This document shows, piece by piece, positions 50,088 to 61,175 of a DNA stretch of 64,000 bases; positions within the stretch are counted from its first letter, which is position 1; each line of letters opens with the position of its first letter. Origin of the DNA: Branchipolynoe longqiensis (lineage: Eukaryota > Annelida > Polychaeta > Phyllodocida > Polynoidae); assembly GCA_030323885.1 (NCBI GenBank), contig CM059186.1, positions 19,816,998-19,880,997 on the forward strand. Direction: 5' to 3'. The notes beneath the pieces were generated by a model. It did no database searches, had not been told where the DNA came from, and saw only the letters and a program-made list of their open reading frames with translations. The position numbers and the translations under genes were made by a program.

Positions 50088-50640
50088 GTGTGGCTGGAAG
50101 ACCAGTGTCCTGTTTGCTGACATGAGACATTGTCCGTGATGCTCAGCAACACGGGTAATTTGGCGCGTGGACACAGACATAGCCGGCCCAGTAACTAAGG
50201 ACGCCATGCATGCTGTCACCTATCGAGAAACGATTGTATTAGTATATGTCTTGTGCGCCTGCGCCGCCTATCTTCACTTTTAAGATACGAAACCTGATTA
50301 GCCTAAGTAGACACTATCGGACTGCCATCTGCAGAGACCTTTTTAAACTAGTTTCTCGCTGCCTATCGATAACTGTGTATGAGCCTATATAAGGCTGCCG
50401 TTCTGCGGCAGTGAGCTCACTTCGACATGGGCACAAGGAGGACACTGACTAGCCTTAAAACTGCCACCCACCCGACCCCACATGGACACTTACTAAAGGG
50501 CAAGGGCTAAAGCTTCTATGACCTCACTCTATTATTGAACTTGTTGTTGAATTTGAACTTCTTTTTGAACAAAAAAGACTTGCACTGTTGGAGCTATAAT
50601 AAATCCAACTTTAAACTAATTCGCTGCGTCGCTTGTCAAC
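50088..50640 (+). repeat. Possible solo LTR
   Basis: tgtgtggctggaag at the left, gagcctatataaggctgccg (TATA-like) at about 50380, ataataaatccaac (poly(A)-signal-like) at about 50596, and gcttgtcaaca at the right give a TG...CA frame with promoter-like order. No second copy and no clean target-site duplication was seen. Confidence 0.3.
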
Positions 50641-50724
50641 ATTATTCAATGAATAAACTACATTTAGTATTTTGTTTAATGAATGTGTCGTGTGTGTGTG
50701 TGTGGGTGAGAAGGGGGGGGTTAT

Positions 50725-51275
50725 GCTAATGGGAAATATTGCGCCTAGGACACTTTTCCAACCCACACTTCTAGCCATGATAGAGTGAGCATCCTAACCA
50801 TTAGACGATCTAGGTTCTCTGATGCAGTCACCCTATCCATGCCTGTGGACGTATTCGACTGGGCCTTTCTATATGCATATCAAAATATTTCTTTGCAATT
50901 TCCTATTTGACTGGGACTGGGTTTCTATACCTATGAAATGAATCTGTCTTGTGGCTCCATGGACACATGGTGTATTTCAAGATGGTTCAGTAGCTTCAGC
51001 CAATCAGAGCTGTTCTTTTTTATTGCAAATGGCTGCCCATTTGTAATGGAAATGAACAGCTCTGATTGGTTCATTCCAATTGCAAATGGCCACGAGAACA
51101 GCTCTGTTTGGCTGAAACCACTGAAGCCATTTGACTGGTCCTCTTTGCATTCGAAAACCTAGTTCACTGCACAGGTGGGCGGAGCCTAAAACTTGCAGAT
51201 GGAAAGGTCCCAGTCGAATGCTGCCAATGTGTTTGTATGGCTGCTTGCCTGAGAGGTTAGTTCAGACTGCTACAA
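50725..51275 (-). mobile_element. SINE-C copy interrupted by a foldback element
   Basis: gggaaatattgcgcctagga and ccattagacgatctaggttc at the left and gcttgcctgagaggttagtt at the right belong to one inverted SINE-C. The foldback element 50848-51226 separates them. Confidence 0.7.
50848..51226. repeat. Foldback element M6 inserted in SINE-C
   Basis: The ends gtattcgactgggccttt and aaaggtcccagtcgaatg are inverted. Inside, ggttcagtagcttcagcc pairs with ggctgaaaccactgaagcc, and aatcagagctgttc pairs with gaacagctctgatt. The whole 380 bp is an imperfect palindrome. Confidence 0.75.
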
Positions 51276-51462
51276 ATGCTAAAAGACAGAAGCAAGAAGA
51301 TCACAGGCCTCTCTACCACTTAAAAGGCTACCACCCATAAACTTACCCACTGAGTCTTATGTTATACTTATTCTACTGTGTTGTATATATGCTAGACCGC
51401 CTTTCCTCCATAAGACGTATGCTAGAACCCTTTGCCCACCATTTTCCTATTTTCAAATAACC

Positions 51463-51875
51463 ATCATCATCATCATGCTGTCGGTCATGATGCGACAAAG
51501 ACTGCTTTCATTACTTGACTGCCGCTCTCCATTTAGCTCTCTGCTGTGAGAGTGATGTCCATGAGTCGGTCTTAATGTCTCTCAGCTTCAGGTTTCTCTT
51601 GATGGTATCCTTGAACTGGAGATGAGGGTGCCCTCTCTTCCTGTACATTTCATGAAAGCTGTCTGCAAAAGTGTTGAATTGCTGCTGGATTTTGCAAGTT
51701 ACTACCGGCACTCTCTCTTAATGCTGCCACAGTGATATGGTTTTCTGTTTAGGGTTTGCTCCCTTAGCCTTCGGTTCTGTCAAGAACCTATACCACAGTG
51801 CAGTGGTTTACAACTCTGCAGGGCAGGGGCATCAAACTCCCTGAGGTATTGCAATACCTGCAATACCTTCATACC
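51463..51875 (-). mobile_element. LINE 3'-end deletion derivative, copy 3
   Basis: Complement of the ggtattgcaatacc end at the right and of the GATGATG tail at the left. It keeps a short coding remnant (KDTIKRNLKLRDIKTDSW) and a deletion after tgaaatgtaca. Confidence 0.7.
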
Positions 51876-51974
51876 ATCTCCCATATAAATCAGCTATCTT
51901 TGCATCTTTGTTTAAATTGTAAAAGAAAGAAGAGCAATTGGCAGAATGTCCCAACCTTTTACGCCCCTGTTGTA

Positions 51975-52316
51975 TGTTGGTTGTTGTTTTACATCCTAGC
52001 AACATATATGGTCATATCGGGACGAGTACCAACTTGTGACAGTGTGCACTCATGACGACTTTATAGTGCTGCGCCACTGGAAAACCAGGCCACCAGCAGC
52101 ATGACCTGATATCCCGCTCAGTCACATTATCCTGATGCTGAGCCACCAAGTCCTTGCCCTATCCTAATAATGCCAAGTGCCTAGCTAGGAAGCGACAAGT
52201 ATACATTTTTAAGTTTGTCTCGACCAGGATTCGAACCCACAAACTCATGGGTTCGGATCTCCAGATCTCCCAAAACAGGAGACGGACACTCTACTCATTC
52301 CGCCATCCCATCTGGT
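51975..52316 (-). mobile_element. SINE-A copy, full length
   Basis: Complement of tail (ggttgttgttttacatccta) at the left and complement of head (gccatcccatctggt) at the right. Confidence 0.85.
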
Positions 52317-52681
52317 CACACTTAGGTTGAAATCAGGATTGCATCCCCCTCTCATGATCCTCTAACTATTAGGATCAACCACAGCTACTGTGTAGACCAC
52401 ATATTGATAAGCTTCCTTTAGTACCAGTACTGAATCATACTCACGCCAAGTGCTTGAGGTCATAGTGTACAGGAGGAGACTTATAAATAAACAGTTCACC
52501 GCAATGGTAATGTATCAGGAGCACCACCACTCCCAACCCCCGTAAAGAAACTAACACAAACAATAGTTAATTTGAAGCCAGCAGCTGGTTGACATCCTAC
52601 CAACTACATCTACCCCTTTCATGCTTGATGTCAGAGCGCCTTGATCTCCAACCAGGTAGGTAGTAACTCGGTCGGCCATTC
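52317..52681. other. Unassigned stretch
   Basis: No coding or shared repeat signal was seen. Confidence 0.3.
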
Positions 52682-52803
52682 TAGACTTGGTGGCCAATTG
52701 AGTTGGGCGACCGCCTCCCATTTTGGTAGGTCATTGGATTTGAACCTCCGGGTTTGAAATCGGGTGGAGACAAACCAATGACTAAAACATTGATACTTGA
52801 CGC
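52682..52803 (+). mobile_element. SINE-A head fragment
   Basis: tagacttggtggccaattga, gcgaccgcctcccattttgg and gacaaaccaatgac. It is truncated where SINE-C begins. Confidence 0.65.
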
Positions 52804-52806
52804 TAT

Positions 52807-53131
52807 TGTAGTGGTCTGCACTGACCTCTCAGGCAAGTGACCACATAGACAGGTAGGTGTGGGTAGTGTGGTGATATCAGGAAGCCTAGGTGGTGTAATA
52901 GTTAGCACACTGGCCCGGAATGCAAAGAGATGTGGGTTCAAGTCCCACTCTAGGCACAATAATTCCCATTTTCATCACCCCCATGACACTGGTGCCATGA
53001 CCAGGATCCGGTACAAGCTTTGCGCTTATGGTTGTTGAACCTACCCTATGTATGTATGTGTTAGTGAGTGCATTGCCTGTGTATGTATGTAATTGTAAGC
53101 ATTAAAAGACTTACAATTCCATGGAGATGAG
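52807..53131 (+). mobile_element. SINE-C full unit (dimer, locus 2)
   Basis: Leader tgcactgacctctcaggcaa, tRNA-like cctaggtggtgtaatagtta and gggttcaagtcccactctag, and end gcattaaaagacttacaatt. Unit length 325 bp. Confidence 0.8.
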
Positions 53132-53312
53132 TGTAGTGGTCTGCACTGACCTCTCCGGCAAGAAACCACATAGACAGGTAGGCGTGGGTAGTGTGGTGAT
53201 ATCAGGGAGCCTCGGTGGTGTAATGGTTAGCACACTGGCCCGGAATGCAAAGAGATGTGGGTTCGAGTCCCGCTCTAGGTGCAATATTTCCTATTTTCAT
53301 CACCCGCATGAC
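53132..53312 (+). mobile_element. SINE-C truncated unit (dimer, locus 2)
   Basis: It repeats the leader and tRNA-like part and stops after catgacact, at the same point as the dimer at 8217-8400. Confidence 0.8.
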
Positions 53313-53765
53313 ACTATCTAACCTGGCACTTGGAATTGGTAGGATAGGGCAAGGAGCAAGGACTTCACATAGTGCGTAGCGCAGTGGGATGCCTTGCAGT
53401 CAACTCTGCATCATAACATCACACTCAGTCACATTATCCTGATGGTAAACCAACCAGCCCTTGCCTTATCCTACTAATACTGATGACCAGAGAGGGTAGC
53501 AACTAGCATCAGGTTTGTGAGCCTCTGATTTTCCTCAGCCAGGAATTGATCTCATGACCTTCTGCACGGGATACGAGCATTTACCAGGGAGTCAGCATCT
53601 TGACACAGTATCCCACTCAGTGGCATTATCCGTGATGTTGAGCCCTATCCTAGAAATCCAGATCAACGAAGGTAGCGACACATATCAAGTCCTAGGTTAA
53701 ATCCTCGGATGGGAATTGAACCCACGACCTCCCTCCCTGGACGATAATTAGCCACCGTACCCACC
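53313..53765. mobile_element. Cluster of strongly diverged SINE fragments
   Basis: ggtaggatagggcaaggagc (+ sense), then cactcagtcacattatcctg and gcccttgccttatcctacta (- sense), and again ccactcagtggcattatccg with gggaattgaacccacgacct. These are remnants of at least three old SINE-A/B copies in mixed orientation. Confidence 0.55.
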
Positions 53766-53908
53766 CCACTAGTTCACCTCGTCATGGTTCCGCAATGCTA
53801 GTGGCGACCCCACCCCCCCACCCTCCATCCCACCAACCCCGACCCACAATATACACCCATCAAGCAAATGACATGACTTGATTGCGAGTTGGGAGTGGCT
53901 GAGCTGAG

Positions 53909-54230
53909 TTGGTTGTAGCAGTCTTACATCCTGGTAACATCTAAGGTCATATCCGGATGGGCACCGACCTGTGACAGTGCACACTCATGGTGACTTTATA
54001 GTGCTGCCACACTGGTAAATCAGGTCATTGGCACCATGTCCTGATATCCCACTCAGTCACATTATCATAACACTGAGATAACCAGTCCTTGCCCTATCCT
54101 ATTAATGCCGAGCGCCAGGCTTGGAAGCGACAAGTATCAATTTTGTAAGTCGTCGGTTTGACTCGACCGGAAAGCACACTCCCGATCTCCCACACATGAG
54201 GCCCGTACTCTACTAATTCTGCCACCCAGT
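53909..54230 (-). mobile_element. SINE-B copy
   Basis: Complement of tail (ttggttgtagcagtcttaca) to complement of head (cccgatctcccacacatgag and ctctactaattctgccaccc). Confidence 0.8.
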
Positions 54231-54629
54231 GAGCTCAAGACAAAATTACCCTGTTGTATGAGGCGGCCTTTGGACAGTTAGTCACTGACGCAGCAGAACC
54301 AGCGCTGATTGTATCGACTGGTCACGTGTTTACTCGTGTGCGCATGACCCTTGACCCGTCATGCACAGCAAAGTCCCAGTGACAAAACTCCACCTTCGCC
54401 TCCCCTTTGGTGGCCGACAAAGATTCATCTGCACAAACCTCGGGTAACTTCAAGGTCACTACACCCAGGGAAACATGGAGGCCTTCCTAATCACCAGGGA
54501 ACAACTTGAAGATCTAGTCACGTGATTGTACATGCAATCCTTTTCATGGGCTATTTAATGTATCTTAGTGATAGAATATTCTTAGAATGGGCTGTTTGAG
54601 CTCGAACCAAGGATTTTATGTATATGGAT
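54231..54629. other. Unassigned stretch
   Basis: No protein family, RNA gene or shared repeat was recognised. Confidence 0.3.
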
Positions 54630-54946
54630 TGTTTGTTGTTTTATGTCCTAACAACATCTAATGTCATATCAGGATGGGTACTGACTTGTGACAGTGCATA
54701 CTCATGGCGACTTTATAGTGCTGCCCCACTGGGAGACCAGGCCACCAGCACCATGACCTGATATCCCACTCAGTCGCATTATTCTTACACTGAGCCAACC
54801 TGTCCTTGCCTTATCCTACTAATGCCGAGTGGCTAGCTAGGAAGCAATAAGTATCAATTTTTGAACCCACGAACCCATGGGTTCGAATCCCCCGATCTCC
54901 CAAAACAGGAGACAGACGCTCAACTCATTTGGCCATCCCGTCTGGT
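54630..54946 (-). mobile_element. SINE-A copy
   Basis: Complement of tail (gtttgttgttttatgtccta) at the left, complement of head (tttggccatcccgtctggt) at the right. Confidence 0.85.
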
Positions 54947-54957
54947 ATGGTATAAGT

Positions 54958-55620
54958 CATCATCATCATCATGCTGTCGGTCGCTATGCGACAAAGACTG
55001 CTTTCATTACTTGATTGCGGCTCTCCATTTAGCTCTCTGCTGTGAGAGTGATGTCCATGAGTTGGTCTTAATGTCTCTCAGCTTCAGGTTTCTCTAGATG
55101 GTATCCTTGAACCAGAGATGAGGCCGCCCTCTCTTTCTGTAACCAGAAGTCAGTTGAGAATATAGGATCTGCTTTGGTAGCCTGTCTGATGACATCCTCA
55201 TGAGGTGTCCAGTCCACTGGAGATTCTTTTTGATCAGGAGATCTTCCATAGAGGGCAGCCCCGTCCGTTCGAGTGTACATTTCATGAAAGCTGCCTGCAA
55301 AAGTGTTGAAGTGCTGCTGGCTTTTGCAAGTTACCAGCGGCACTCTCTCAGGGAGCAAATAGAGGTTTCACACCGGCAAGAACATGTCAAGACAGGCGCA
55401 AAACTATTTGTCCCTGCAGTGGCTGGTCGGGAGATGTTGGGAGTTCCATACATCAACCACCCTTAATGGTGCCACAGCGACATAGTTTCCTGTTTAGGGT
55501 GTGCTCCCTTAGCCTTCGGTTCTGTCAAGAACCTGTGCCACAAGGTAGTGGTTTACAACTCTGCAGGGCAGGGGCGTCAAACTCCCTGAGGTATTGCAAT
55601 ACCTGCAATACCTGCATACC
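54958..55620 (-). mobile_element. LINE 3'-end derivative, copy 4 (longest)
   Basis: The - strand encodes LERTGLPSMEDLLIKKNLQW, TGHLMRMSSDRLPKQIL and KRGRPHLWFKDTI, the C-terminal end typical of several animal non-LTR retrotransposon Pol proteins. It then ends in a GATGATG tail at 54958-54975. Upstream on the - strand it contains the same leader as copies 1 and 3, ending at tgaaatgtaca right before the coding remnant. I cannot assign the clade safely. It is non-autonomous. Confidence 0.7.
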
Positions 55621-55877
55621 TACATATTTGGTTGGGTATATGTATAAGGATGGTAAAGCGAGGCTGATTGAGGCTCTCCCAGCATGCAATCAGACAAATT
55701 GGCAGCCACATTGGAAGCGTGATAATGAACGATGATAGTGAAACATAAAATCCTTGCTATTACTACCACTACTAGTACTAGTAGTTGGGATAAAAACATT
55801 ATTGTTTAGATTGATTCAGAAGTCGAGAGCTGAGTACGCAGGATGAACCTACAGAAAAGCCATAATTCTATATCACA
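55621..55877. other. Unassigned spacer before the LINE 3' end
   Basis: No repeat or coding signal apart from an actactagtactagtagt palindrome near 55768. Confidence 0.35.
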
Positions 55878-56122
55878 TGATTGATTGATTGATTGGTGGT
55901 TGTTTTACGCCGTGTCGGCAGCATAGGCCATATTCACGGCGAGAAATGTTTGTTTTTTGTTCAAACCATCGCTTTTTACATGTAAAAGCAGACAATCAAT
56001 TATGTGCCAATAGACACTCATTAAATTAGAAAGCTCACAATCATATATTTGTGGTCAAGGGAAACAAATTCCCATAGAAAAAGAAAAGTTTTATTATTAA
56101 TTGATAGAATCTATTTAGTAAA
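55878..56122 (-). other. LINE 3' untranslated region and AATC tail
   Basis: On the - strand it ends ggcgtaaaacaaccaccaat plus repeated caat. The ggcgtaaaacaac part resembles the ggacgtaaaacaac end of SINE-A. Confidence 0.7.
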
Positions 56123-56900
56123 CTATATGAGGTGGTACAGTCCAGCTGCCCTCAAAAAGGCTAAAATGTTTTCCTGTTTTACCTTAGTAAAAAGGTAATG
56201 CATACTGTCTGCAGTGTAGAACTGTTGGCGCAGGGCCAAAAAATCAACGCAACTTAGTAAAATGTGTTTGAGTGTCAGCGGGGACTGACACCCAATACAT
56301 TCAGGGGGAGGTTCCCCCTTGAGCAGAAAAGCATGTGTAAGCCACGAGTGGCCAATACGGCAGCGGTTAAGGACTACTTGGTCCCGCCGACCTCCCGCAT
56401 GAGTCTGTGGTGGCTTTCCCACAGATGGTTCAATTTCTTTAAGTTTATTAATGTTTTCATCCCACTCATGTTGCCATTTGGATTTTATGTGGGTGGCTAT
56501 TAGTGGTTTCAGATCAGAGTGAGGGATCAAACACAGTTCAAGATCACAATTCAGGGCCTTCTTCGCAGCCCGATCAGCTCGTTCGTTTCCTTGTATGCCG
56601 GCATGGCCAGGCACCCAGCACAGGTGGATGTCATAGCCATCCGTTGTCAGTTGGTTCATTTTATAAATGACCGTTGCTAGAATAGGGTGATTCCTTTTCA
56701 GTCCAGCAACAGCCAGGAGGCAAGAGAATGAATCACTGTATATAACATAGTTAGTGTGGTTGGATACCTCGATACACTCCAATGCGAGAAGGAGTGCTCG
56801 GGCTTCTGCAGTGAAAATCGAGCTCTGATCGGGCAAACGTACACCAAATTTTTCCCGTCGGCAGACTGCGCAGCAGCTACCCGGCTTTGGTCTTTTGAAC
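56123..56900 (-). pseudogene. LINE ORF2 RNase H and C-terminal cysteine motif
   Basis: YTDGSKDQSR (first catalytic Asp) is followed by a frameshift near 56853 in an A/T run. The rest is open for 237 codons: IFTAEARALLLALE (catalytic Glu), IYSDSFSCL (second Asp), HLCWVPGHAGIQGNERADRA (fourth acidic position), then QVVLNRCRIGHSWLTHAFLL and the Cys/His motif ECIGCQSPLTLKHILLSC. It ends at AAGLYHLI with a stop at 56123. RNase H removes the RNA template. The complete catalytic set marks this as an I-superclade element. Confidence 0.85.
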
Positions 56901-57003
56901 CATCAGTGTATATGGAGAGGTGGTCTGCAAACTGGCCTTGAATCTCTGCATGCAGTCCTTGGTACTCGAGTGGATGTGTCCCAGACTTCCTCAGTTCCGT
57001 GAG

Positions 57004-57260
57004 TTAGAGGATAACCGATGGCTTTCTCAACGACCACGGGGGATGTTCTGGGACTTTGGCATCCTCCAACACGTCCAAATCCATGCCCAAGGCCTCTAAA
57101 TGAGGTTTCATGCGGAACCTCAGTGGCCGGATGTAATTTGGCCTGGCTTCATACCAGGATTCGTCATGTTGCTCGAATAGACAATTGTGTGCAGGATTCG
57201 ATGCATTAGTTTTTATCTTGACTACATATTGCATGGCCAGTTTGATTCTCCTGTTGTTAA
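57004..57260 (-). pseudogene. LINE ORF2 linker between RT and RNase H
   Basis: The - strand ORF reads YVVKIKTNASNPAHNCLFEQ and PNYIRPLRFRMKPHLEALGM, the usual connection region downstream of RT in I-type ORF2. It is out of frame with RT. It has no catalytic motif. Confidence 0.7.
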
Positions 57261-57339
57261 GTGATGGTTCATTGGCTTCGACGTAAAGGCTCTGAATCGG
57301 TGAGGTGCGGAAGGCCCCAAGGGCCAGGGGCAGTCCCTA

Positions 57340-58590
57340 GTGGTGGATCGTGTCTAGCAGCCCAATATATGATTTCCTTGCGGAACCGTATACTATGCTG
57401 CCGTAATCCACTCGTGACCGAACCAAGGTTCTGTACACGGAGAGCAGAACATCTCTGTCCGCTCCCCACTCTGAGCTGGACAGCACCCTCAGAATATCCA
57501 GCGCTTTCAGGCATCTTGTGTTCAGGTACTTTATATGTGGCACAAAAGACAGTTTTGCGTCGAGAATGAGGCCCAGAAATTTGGTTTTCTCAACGACTTT
57601 AATGGGATCCCCATCCAGGGTCAGCTCCGGTTCCGCATGTATTCTACGCAGCAGGCAGAAGTGCATGCAGACTGTTTTGGTCTTGGAAAATTTGAAACCG
57701 TTCAGAACTGACCATCGATGGATCCCATTTATGCTTGGTTGTAGCTGTCTCTCTATGACATTCATGTTAGCACCGCTGTAATATAAAACAAAGTCATCCA
57801 CGAAAAGACTACAGGAGACCCCCCGCTTTACAGCAGCAGCAATACCATTGACCTTGACCCCGAAAAGGGTCACGGCCAGTATGCTGCCTTGAGGTACTCC
57901 TAGTTCCTGTGAGTGTAGGCTGGAATAGGTAGTCTTGACATGGACGCGCAAATGCCTGAAGGCTAGAAAGTTCCTGATGAAAATTGGCAAGTGGCCACGA
58001 AGGCCAATCGCGTGAAGATCCTCCATGATGCCATGCTGCCACGTTGTGTCATAGGCTTTTTCGAGGTCGAAAAAGACAGCCACAACATGCTCCTTCTTAA
58101 GGAAAGCATCTCTTATGAAGGTCTCCATGCGCACCAAATGGTCGAGGGTGCTGCGGCCCCGTCTGAAGCCACATTGAAGGTTGGACAGGTGGTGTCCTGA
58201 CTCCAGTAGCCAGACGAGGCGGTTGTTTACCATGCGCTCCATGGTTTTACAGATGCAGCTTGTGAGGGCTATGGGACGATAGTTGTGGGCTTCACTCTGG
58301 TCTTTACCAGGTTTGGGAATCGGCATTACTGTCGCCTCCTGCCAAGAGGCGGGGATGACACCTGACTCCCAGATGTTGTTGAAAAGTTGAAGCAACAGTC
58401 TCAGTGCCTGTTCAGGGAGATGTTTCAAAAATTGATAATGAATTCCATCAGGTCCAACTGCTGTGTCATGCAAGCTTTCCAAAGAACACCTCAACTCACC
58501 CATACTGAATGGGGAGTTGTAGTGCTCCTCGCCATCGGAAGAAAAGTCCAAGAGCTTTCGCTCTTGGTGTTCCTTGACGGCTCGAAAGCG
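57340..58590 (-). pseudogene. LINE ORF2 reverse transcriptase
   Basis: An open stretch of over 400 codons on the - strand: TAVGPDGIHYQFLKHLPEQA, MPIPKPGKDQSEAHNYRPIA, CGFRRGRSTLDHLV, palm A VFFDLEKAYDTTW, GVPQGSILAVTLF, catalytic SLFVDDFVLYY (about 57795-57815), thumb region KFSKTKTVCMHFC, and KFLGLILDAKLSFVPHIKYL. It ends in SRVDYGSIVYGSARKSY, where the frame is lost near 57337. The FVDD instead of FADD at the active site is shared with Nimb-type elements as far as I recall. All catalytic aspartates are present. Confidence 0.9.
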
Positions 58591-59005
58591 CGTTAAAGTC
58601 ACCCATAAGTAAATATGGGGACGGTAACTGGTCCACAAGGGCGTCCAGTTCTTGTAAAGTGAGAACGGAGCTCAGAGGAATGTAAATGGAACAGAGAGTT
58701 ACAGTCTTATGCAGTGTTAGACGAACAGCTACAGCCTGTAGTGTCGTGTCTAATGCCACTGGCGTACATACCACATCACGTCTGACCAAGATGGAGGAGC
58801 TGCCAGTGGCTCAGTCTCCATCTGGTGCGTGCTTGTTATGAATGGTGTAGCCTTTAAGACTACAACTCTCAGAAGCTTTTATATAAGTTTCTTGTAGGCA
58901 AACAGCGAGTGGATTGAGGTTGCAACAAAGAAGAGACAACTCTTCAATGTTGCTCCTAAAACCTCGGCAGTTCCATTGAATAAGAGATGCACCTGTCACT
59001 GTCAT
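58500..59005 (-). pseudogene. LINE ORF2 endonuclease domain, truncated
   Basis: It starts with the ATG at 59005 (overlapping the ORF1 stop). LIQWNCRGFRSNIEELSLL carries the catalytic Asn and LAVCLQETYI the catalytic Glu. An in-frame TGA (about 58811-58813) follows. The fold continues with CSIYIPLSSVLTLQELDALV and LLMGDFNA (D-x-N). The remaining third of the domain, including the C-terminal SDH-type motif, is missing. After GDFN the sequence enters the region just upstream of RT, so a deletion of roughly 100-200 codons lies near 58590-58605. The domain would have nicked target DNA for target-primed reverse transcription. Confidence 0.75.
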
Positions 59006-59745
59006 TTTGGGGCAGTGACAGGTGTTCTCTCCCTCGCCTTTGGTTTGAGGGAGAGCCTTCGACTGCGGGTTTCCACAGTCTCAGGCATCTCAATATCAGC
59101 CAATATCCGATATCTATTTGATGTTAAGTTCTTGGAGATCGATGACCCCCTGGACGTTTTGTCCATAGGGGTCAAAGATCCCTTCGGAACTGGGTCCGAC
59201 AAATTGTTGTTCTTCTTTTTGGGCATCGCCGGCTCGGCCAGCGTCTGCACCGCAATACTATTATTACTATTATTTCTTTTGGTCGAAACCGGTGTCGGAT
59301 TTGGGACTGGGGTGAAGGCAGTGGGCTTCCCTCCAGTCAACCACGTCAGTTCAGTCTGGCATTCAATTGTCCTGTTGGAGGCTTTGGCTGCTGCAGCATA
59401 GCTCTTGGTGATTGGCGAGGGAGTATTCGCCTCAGCCAGCCTTCAAGCTTCTGGGTAGCTTAGCCGCTTCTCAGTCTTGATCTGCTGAATTAGCTTTTCT
59501 TTTTTCCAGACAGGACAGTCTTTAGATATGGCCATATGGTCACCCAGGCAATTGGAACATTTTGCCTGGTTTTGACACCTGGTGTTGTCATGACCTTTTT
59601 GACCGCACTTAAAACAGATGATTTCATTTTTGCATCTATCCTTGCCATGACCAAACTTCTGGCATTGGAAGCATCGAAGTGGGTTTGGGATGAAGACATC
59701 CACATTCACACTAAGGTATCCAATTTTCAAATTCTTGGGCGGAAA
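59002..59745 (-). pseudogene. LINE ORF1 (Gag-like) with CCHC zinc knuckles
   Basis: The - strand starts within ORF1 at VFIPNPLRCFQCQKFGHGKD and continues through three C-x2-C-x3/4-H-x4/5-C type motifs (CFQCQKFGHGKDRC, CFKCGQKGHDNTRC, CSNCLGDHMAISKDC). An in-frame stop at 59443-59445 interrupts it. It then runs through a Lys/Ser/Pro-rich tail to a stop at 59002-59004. That stop overlaps the ORF2 ATG as ATGA. ORF1 proteins of this group bind the LINE RNA. The N-terminal part is missing because the element is 5' truncated. Confidence 0.8.
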
Positions 59746-59924
59746 TCATAATAATTGTGAATAAGCACATTCTTTTGGTCATGTTACAGCCCCTTTAATA
59801 CACAAATGCTAAATACATAGAAACATGAATGGGGTTACTTTTCAACAGTTTTTTGTCTTTGTAGCCTCTGGTACCTGGGAAGAAATGCATGTATCTAATG
59901 GGTTCGAGAGCCCTGGCATGCCAC

Positions 59925-60535
59925 ACTGAGGGTGGGCTGTGTGTCGGTGGTATGTCGGTGGGTGTGTGTGTGTGTGGGTGGATGGTATGTGGGTGGGTGT
60001 GGGGGGTGGTATGTGAGTGTGTGTGCGGGTGTGGGTAGGTGTGGTATTTGTGTGTGGGGGTTTGTGATATGTGTGTGGGTGGGTGTGAGTTAGGTATGTG
60101 TGTGGGTGTTTGTGGGTGGGTGTGGGCGTGTGGCTGGTTTGTGGATGGGTGGGTGGTATGGGTGGGTGGTATGTGTGTGGGTGTGTGGGTGGGCTGTGTG
60201 TGAGTGTGGGTGTGAGTGTGCTATGTGTGTGCGTGTGGGCTGTGTGTGGGTGTGGATGTGTGGGTGGTGTGTGTGGGTGTGGGTGTGAGTGTGCTATGTG
60301 TGTGGGTATGGGTGTGGGCTGCGTGTGGGTGTGGGTGTGAGTGTGCTATGTGTGTGGGTGTGGATGTGGGCTGTGTGTGGGTGTGGGTGTGAGTGTGCTA
60401 TGGGTGTGGGTGTGAGTGTGCTATGTGTGTGGGTGTGGGTGCGGGCTGTGTGTGGGTGTGGGCTGTGTGTGGGTGTGGGTGTGAGTGTGCTATGTGTGTG
60501 GGTGTGGGTGTGGGCTGTGTGTGGGTGGGACTGAG
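59925..60535 (+). repeat. GT-rich minisatellite (gtgggtgtgagtgtgctatg)
   Basis: About 610 bp of gtgtgggtgtgg, gggctgtgtgtgggtgtggg and gagtgtgctatgtgtgtggg units. The right half has regular higher-order units of about 40-60 bp. Val/Gly/Cys ORFs are artefacts. Confidence 0.9.
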
Positions 60536-60892
60536 GTGACAAATTGCAAGCTGCACCTTCTCTGATTTCTGAGCAGCTCACTGTGTAACACGGGCATTGT
60601 GCGCCCTAATCCCCAGTCTGTCTCACACTGACCCTGCCATTCTTGCCATGACCCCATGACCCCATCATCCCCAACCAGGGCGTGCAGATGGGGCGGGGTC
60701 GATGGCGGGACAAAGGCTTATGTACAACCCCCCACCCCCCCACCCTGCCTGCCCTCCTTCAATAACTCATAGGCGGGCGTGCGAATTGATCCTTACTCTG
60801 GTTTAGCCGAACTGCATTATGGGATGTGACAAAAGGGGTTTAGACTTGCAGCATATTACTCGCTACATGGATTGCTGGTCATTTTGTTGGTT
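60536..60892. other. Unassigned stretch
   Basis: A run of C near 60727-60745. No coding or shared repeat signal. Confidence 0.3.
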
Positions 60893-61175
60893 GGTTGTTG
60901 GAGTTTTACGCCTTGGCAATATCTAAGTGTCATATCAGGATGGGCAACGACTTGTGACAGTGCACACTCATGGTGACTATATAGTGCTGCCCAACTGGGA
61001 AATCAGGTTGCCGGCGCAATGACCCGATATCCCACTGAGTGACATTATCCTGACACTGAGCTAAGCCATCCTTGCCCTATCTTATTAATGCCAAGCGCCA
61101 GGCTAGGAAGTGACAAGTATCAATTTTATAAGTCATTGGTTTGGCTCGACTGAGAACCAAACTCCCAGACTCCCG
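60893..61175 (-). mobile_element. SINE-B copy, head truncated, fused to SINE-C
   Basis: Complement of tail (ggttggttgttggagtttta) through body to actcccagactcccgc, where the SINE-C sequence begins without spacer. Confidence 0.8.

Larger units (their letters stand above)
55878..59752 (-). mobile_element. I/Nimb-type LINE, 5' truncated, internally deleted
   Basis: On the - strand: ORF1 with zinc knuckles (5' end missing), ORF2 with AP-type endonuclease, RT, linker and RNase H, then a 3' untranslated region. That region contains ggcgtaaaacaacc and ends in an AATC microsatellite tail (55878-55896 on the + strand as ttgattgattgattgg). RNase H downstream of RT, FVDD at the RT active site and three CCHC knuckles in ORF1 fit the I superclade. 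Assignment to Nimb is from recall of molluscan elements. Stops and shifts show it is inactive. Confidence 0.85.
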
